Assembly: GCF_014066305.1 (NCBI RefSeq)
Contig: NW_023501067.1
Location: 248,001 to 312,000 of the forward strand
Length of the DNA: 64,000 nucleotides
Reading direction: 5' to 3'
Source: Letharia columbiana
Taxonomy: Eukaryota; Ascomycota; Lecanoromycetes; Lecanorales; Parmeliaceae
Shown here: positions 59,508 to 64,000 of the stretch, in pieces
Position numbering within the stretch: position 1 is the first letter of the stretch
Layout: each line of letters starts with the position of its first letter
Program-made: the position numbers and the translations under genes
The notes under the pieces: generated by a model
Seen by the model: the letters and a program-made list of their open reading frames with translations, nothing else
What the model was told of the DNA's origin: nothing
Database searches by the model: none

Positions 59508-60038
59508 TGTGTTTGTTGGGGCCTTGCGTGTGGTTACCAAGTGTGGGAGGCTTGGACTGAGCATGTGAAGTCCAGCATCCTTGCGGAACTGTATGTGGTC
59601 GATATGCTCGAGGCGCAGCAAGGGCGAGATATGTTTGATATCAAAAACCGGTAGCGCATTCGGCTCCACGTATTCAACATTGAAGTGTATATCTGCAAGT
59701 TGCAGTGTCGGGGCAGCGATGACTTCCGCTATAATGCGAGTACAGTAAATGAGTGTGGTGTCATGAACCGAGATGTCTACTCTACTGTTCTACATGGGGG
59801 ATTGGGTTTATAGGCGCTAGAAGCCGAAGTCAAGTATCGCAGACGCTGTCGTCGATCGTAAGAACACTGCACGGTCTATGATCAATTATAGGTTTGATTT
59901 GACTAGCTCAGGATGAAAAATACAAGCTCAAACAGTTCCCTCGTCTCGCCGTACCATTTCCTTTAATCAAAAGCCTGCATTGCCACCTCTTGTGCATCAA
60001 CGATTCATAGTCACACCCGTTCGAGTCCACATAACCTC
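59508..60038. promoter_or_regulatory. Upstream region of MED1 and 3' side of glutamine synthetase
   Basis: 531 bases. In the first 160 bases the MED1 frame stays open upstream, probably as 5' UTR. Nothing else recognised. Confidence 0.4.
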
Positions 60039-61556
60039 CTACTTCGACATCTTTTCATCGGGCAATCCTCCAAATAGCTGTAAAAGACGCATTAGTGGGA
60101 GTGAGGAGATAAAGTTGGCAGTGTGTCACTCACAGTCTCCATCATCATACCCGTAATGCGGTACGGATCCGCATTCGACGCAGGCCTCCGATCCTCGAAG
60201 TAACCTTTACCAGCCGCAGCACATTGTCGTGGAATTCTAACACTGCTGCCACGGTTCGCAATGGCCCAGCTGAACTTTTCCATACTGGCAGTCTCGTGCT
60301 CGCCAGTCATTCGCTCCGCGTTACCCTCTCCGTAGACTTCCATATGTTCAACATGGCGCTTCTCAAGCTTGCCCATCATGGACTCGATGGTCTTGAGCCC
60401 GCCGTCTTTGCGCATGTCGGCTGTTGAGACGTTGGTGTGGAGGCCGGCACCGTTCCAGTCTCCTGCCACTGGCTTGGGAGCGAAGGTGATGATGACGCCG
60501 AATTCTTCTGCGACGCGGTGGAGCATAAAACGGGCCATCCAAAGATGATCGCCCACTGGACAAAGTCAGCTCAAAGCGTTTGAGGAACAATGATAAGGAT
60601 CGACGTACACTCAATACCCTCACAAGGCCCAACTTGAAATTCCCATTGGCCAGGCATGACTTCTGCGTTGATACCTGAGATTTTGATACCAGCGAACAAA
60701 CAAGCCTTGTAGTGAGCCTCGACAATATCTCTGCAGTATACCCTGCCGGTTCCCACAGCGCAGTAGTACGGTCCCTGAGGAGCTGGGAACCCTCCCTTAG
60801 GCCAACCGTAAGGCCTTTCGTCAAGACCAAGAAGAGTATATTCTTGCTCTAGACCGAACCAGGGCTCTTGTTTTGAGTTGGCGTTCATGAGTCTGGCGGC
60901 CTCGTGACGGTAGTTGAACTTGTTGGGTGTCCCATCGTGGTCCCAGCACTCACACATAACGAGGATGTTGTCGCCGCCACGGAAGGGATCCGGGTAGATA
61001 GCTACGGGGCGGAGGTAGACATCTGAGTCGCCGCTTGGAGCTTGACCGCAAGATGAACCGTCGAAGTTCCATTCTGAGAGCTCGCTGACGTCCTTGCAGG
61101 GCTTGTCGAGAGTCTGTTGGGAGGAACAAGTAAGCAGCGGTATTAGATATTTGCGGCTGTTGGGAACCCTTTCAGAGGCGAAATTGAGCTGCTTGCCAAG
61201 CCTCACGGTGTCACCCGTCTGCCGATAAGAGCGCTTCTGTAGCTTCGGCCGCACCGAGAATAGCTGGAAGCCTGCATTGCGGCTGTACGTGGGGGCAACA
61301 AGTAGAACACGTACCTTGGTCTTGGAGCGAACACCGTTCTGGCCATCAATCCAGATGTACTCGGCCATGCTGTAGCCCTTCTGATCGAGGCCCATGTACT
61401 TCATGAGCTGGAATCAAAGTCAGCAATGGGCAAGTTCTTGAGAGTTGGGAGAGCTTCCAACTCACATTCTCCGTGTTGGAGATGGTAGTTGATTCGGCCT
61501 AAAGGGTCTGTCAGTGCCTGCAAGTTTGCGTGACCGTCTTGAGTAGCTCTCACCAT
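60039..61556 (-). CDS. glnA: Glutamine synthetase
   Basis: Eukaryotic type II glutamine synthetase (EC 6.3.1.2), ATP + glutamate + NH3 to glutamine, cytosolic, central to nitrogen assimilation. Exons 61554-61556 (the ATG alone), 61466-61498, 61315-61407, 60609-61113, 60134-60555 and 60039-60077 join in phase to 364 aa. Signature blocks: [104 protein letters not shown] and [10 protein letters not shown]. The Glu and Arg ligand positions are all present. Two points are odd. The first coding exon is only the start codon, followed by GTGAGA. And the usual GIEMGDHLW reads GIELGDHLW across the exon 4/5 junction. Intron 3 is long (201 bases). Confidence 0.95.
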
Positions 61557-64000
61557 GTTTGCGGGTGTTTACTGCGTAGAACTATATGGTAAGCGGAGTG
61601 TTAGGCTTTGGAGCAAGGCTATCAAGGTGTCTGGTAGAGTGAGGTTGTGACTGAAGGAAAGAAGAAAAGCAAGGGAGCTGCGAGGTACTTATGGATCAGG
61701 GATGAGAAGATCAAAGTCAATTATTGGTTGGGGACAAACGTTCCACGAGGCATCTTAAAGCCGTTGCTCTGCCCACGCTATTGTTAGCCACAGTGCTCCC
61801 CGGAAAAAAAGCATGTAAAGAATGTCAGATTGAATGTTCAATTGCCACTCTATTATTACTATTATAAAAGTACTATCATTGCTTCTCTACGACGATGGTA
61901 TAATCTATTTGGTTGTTTTAATGTCTGTGCTACACCTCCTCGATGCGTTACTACGGGTGGTGGCAGCAGGCAGCCTGCGGCCAGGTGTAGGGAGGCATCT
62001 CCTCCGACTAAGGTAGTAGATCGGGTCTAGAGATAGCATTGGATGATGGGACATGGAGATTGCCATGCATCTCTCGGTGGGAAAGCCAAGATGTCGAATG
62101 CTTGGACAAGCAGCTGCTGAAACGCAGCAGCAATTCTTGAGACTGTGATGTCGCTTGCCCCTCAAAAGCACCCCTCACATGGCCCGATAAGGAAAAGCCA
62201 CACATGCTCTTATCTCCCCCTTCGTGTCCCTGGACCGTCATTGCACGTTCAGTAGCCTCATCTTCGACGCCGAATTGCGTCAGACCACCGTAAGCTGATA
62301 CTCCGCAATAGCTGCATCTCCGCGTTCTTTGCTCCTCGGAAAGGATATTTAGGCCTCCAAGCAAAATGCGATGTTGCTTTTTCGGTCTTTGCATCTGCAG
62401 TGCTTGTTCCTTAATTCGATCACAAGCTACTTTACCATCATAAGTAAAATATCATGCACCAACTCCGCCAAGACGGCGTTTCTCCGCCTTTGCCGCGCTT
62501 TAGTTGGATTGTTTATCGTGACAATCTGATTCGTCATTTTCTCTATTGCAGTCATCAGCATTACTTTCCTACATGTACAGAGCAAGGAACTCTCTTGCTA
62601 ACATCCTTGCATGTCACGTCATGACATTTAGGAAAATCATCCAAAGTTTAGTGTTGTGTATTTGACATGTAATCACAGACTTTCCCAATGTTCCATCTTG
62701 CACCCGCCAACCATCCAGAACCCCTAGTGGTCGCTACAGTATCCACTTGTCAAATTGACCTATGTGATGACTCCAACAATGCAGCCCACGCTTCTTCCTG
62801 CGAATACCGAGGACATTACGACCTCAAGCGGTAGATTGCAGCTCACTAAGTCAGCACATAGAAAGGAAGATGGTTAAGCTGTGTCTTGCAGAGTGAATCA
62901 AGCCACACGAGCCTGTGATCGGCGGCTCGAGTTGAATGCTTCGGAGAAGGATATCTCTGTACTGAAAGTTAGTTCTTTAGAGCTCACGATCCACCGTAAC
63001 ATGAAATGTGCATAAATTGAGAGGGTCCTCTTGAAGGATATCTTATGACGGCCCATTTACATAGAGCCAACCGATGAAGCAATGGTGAACGACTTTTCTT
63101 GAAAATAGCTCGGAAAGCAGTATCTTCGTAGCGATCGGAGTCTTGTCTGTCACATGGACTTAGAAGTCAGTGTGAGCTTGTGGGCCTTGAGACGGGAGCA
63201 AGTGGGATGGTAGGCATGAAATAGTACAAGAATCCCTTATAGTAGCAAATACATTCTGTACTATGCCTGTCAGACAGCCATCAGCGCGAACCCTGTTCAG
63301 TCGGCCGAAGCCAGACACAGAGACAAGAGATGAGATCATCGCGACTCTCTTTGTCTATTGTGAGCAGATGAATGCAACAGTCCGAAGACTCGAGAGAGTA
63401 TGATCAAGTTCTGCTTCTTGGCGCTCGCTCTTGCACGCTGATCCTTCCTTGTCATCAGCCAGGCAAAACAGGAATGTGTGGAGCAGATCAAAGATCCAAC
63501 AGCAGACATCGTGTTATTCAATCGACCAGAGGTAATTGAGAGGGGCGAGATCATCGCGACTCTCGACTCTCCTGGTGCGTCCAACTAATCGAGAGTATGG
63601 GTAAAAAGGCATGAGGCTCACTCCTGAAAACCAACGCCCCACACGAGAACTCTTTATGTCTTGATGCTGTCAGACTCTCATCAGCGCCTTTCCAGATCAC
63701 CGACCAAGGTCGAGAATGGCCTGGATTGAGGTCATTGCTCGTCTCTTTATGCAGCCAACGTGGCTCAATGCGTCGTCCAAAGACGCAAGAGGATAGGTAG
63801 AAGCCACGATCAGTATTCAATTCTTTGAGCCCGACGTGTGGTGCTGGTGCATTCAGTCATTATCAAGGTAGCGATACGCATAAAAAGCTCCTCTTTTCAT
63901 ACAGCTGGAAGCAAGACACTCCGGCGAGATCGCATTTCTCTATGCGGCACAAACAGGCCGATGCCAGCCCCGAAGATATGCGAGAGATAATTAGCAAGGC
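61557..64000. other. Intergenic 2.4 kb, no supported gene
   Basis: The first about 180 bases are the 5' side of the glutamine synthetase gene. Beyond that I find only short, non-conserved frames. Two short direct repeats occur: GAGATCATCGCGACTCTC at 63332 and about 63549, and CTGTCAGAC-x3-CATCAGCGC near 63267 and 63668. A gene may begin beyond the right edge. Confidence 0.4.

Noticed and set aside
58408..59568. Plus-strand frames of 157-199 codons
   Set aside because: Antisense to MED1, whose helical domain matches the known family.
1..64000. CRISPR array, rRNA operon, secondary metabolite core enzyme or viral genome
   Set aside because: No regularly spaced repeats, rRNA sequence, PKS/NRPS domain or viral replicase was seen on either strand.

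Overview
The window is nuclear DNA of a filamentous ascomycete (Pezizomycotina, probably Dothideomycetes; the class is an inference). Genes carry short 46-70 base introns with GT/AG ends and CTAAC/CTGAC-like branch sites. There is a Zn2Cys6 regulator, a 14-TM drug-type MFS carrier and a GPI-type aspartic protease. A 13.7 kb AT-rich block looks like retroelement DNA mutated by RIP (repeat-induced point mutation). Nothing bacterial, no CRISPR array and no viral genome were seen.

Layout. 1-9 kb: a Zn2Cys6 regulator (runs off the left edge) divergent from an MFS transporter, then a yapsin-like protease and an Rds1/ferritin-like secreted protein. 9.5-20.2 kb: three minus-strand genes: an unknown 618-aa protein, a kinase-like protein lacking a visible N-lobe, and a 1757-aa disordered protein. 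21.6-24.7 kb: the DEAD-box helicase HAS1, rebuilt here as 17 exons. 24.7-26.6 kb: a 291-bp MITE and repeat-like DNA. 26.58-40.27 kb: a RIP-mutated Ty3/Gypsy element on the minus strand (185-bp LTRs, GGGGG target duplication) with a second, plus-strand Gypsy chromovirus (275-bp LTRs) inside its protease region. 41.5-61.6 kb: dense housekeeping DNA: FLC/TRP-like membrane protein, NDUFAF2/NDUFA12-like complex I factor, CH/calponin-repeat protein, U1-C, an RRM plus five-zinc-knuckle protein, ORM1, a decayed BTB/WGR gene, MED1 and glutamine synthetase. 61.6-64 kb: no gene recognised.

Gene relationships. The regulator and MFS gene share a 407-base promoter and may form a local efflux unit. HAS1, U1-C, the zinc-knuckle protein and MED1 all act in RNA production or processing but are not a cluster. 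No gene set here forms a defence or biosynthetic pathway.

Two patterns cross gene boundaries. First, four otherwise conserved genes (MFS, Rds1-like, U1-C, RRM/zinc-knuckle) hold single-base indels, nearly all in homopolymers and often compensating, which suggests assembly errors more than decay. Second, the gene structures contain unusual splicing signals: AAG acceptors, GC donors, micro-exons, and an ATG-only first coding exon. All exon coordinates were derived by hand from reading-frame continuity, splice signals and remembered family conservation; no alignment was run.
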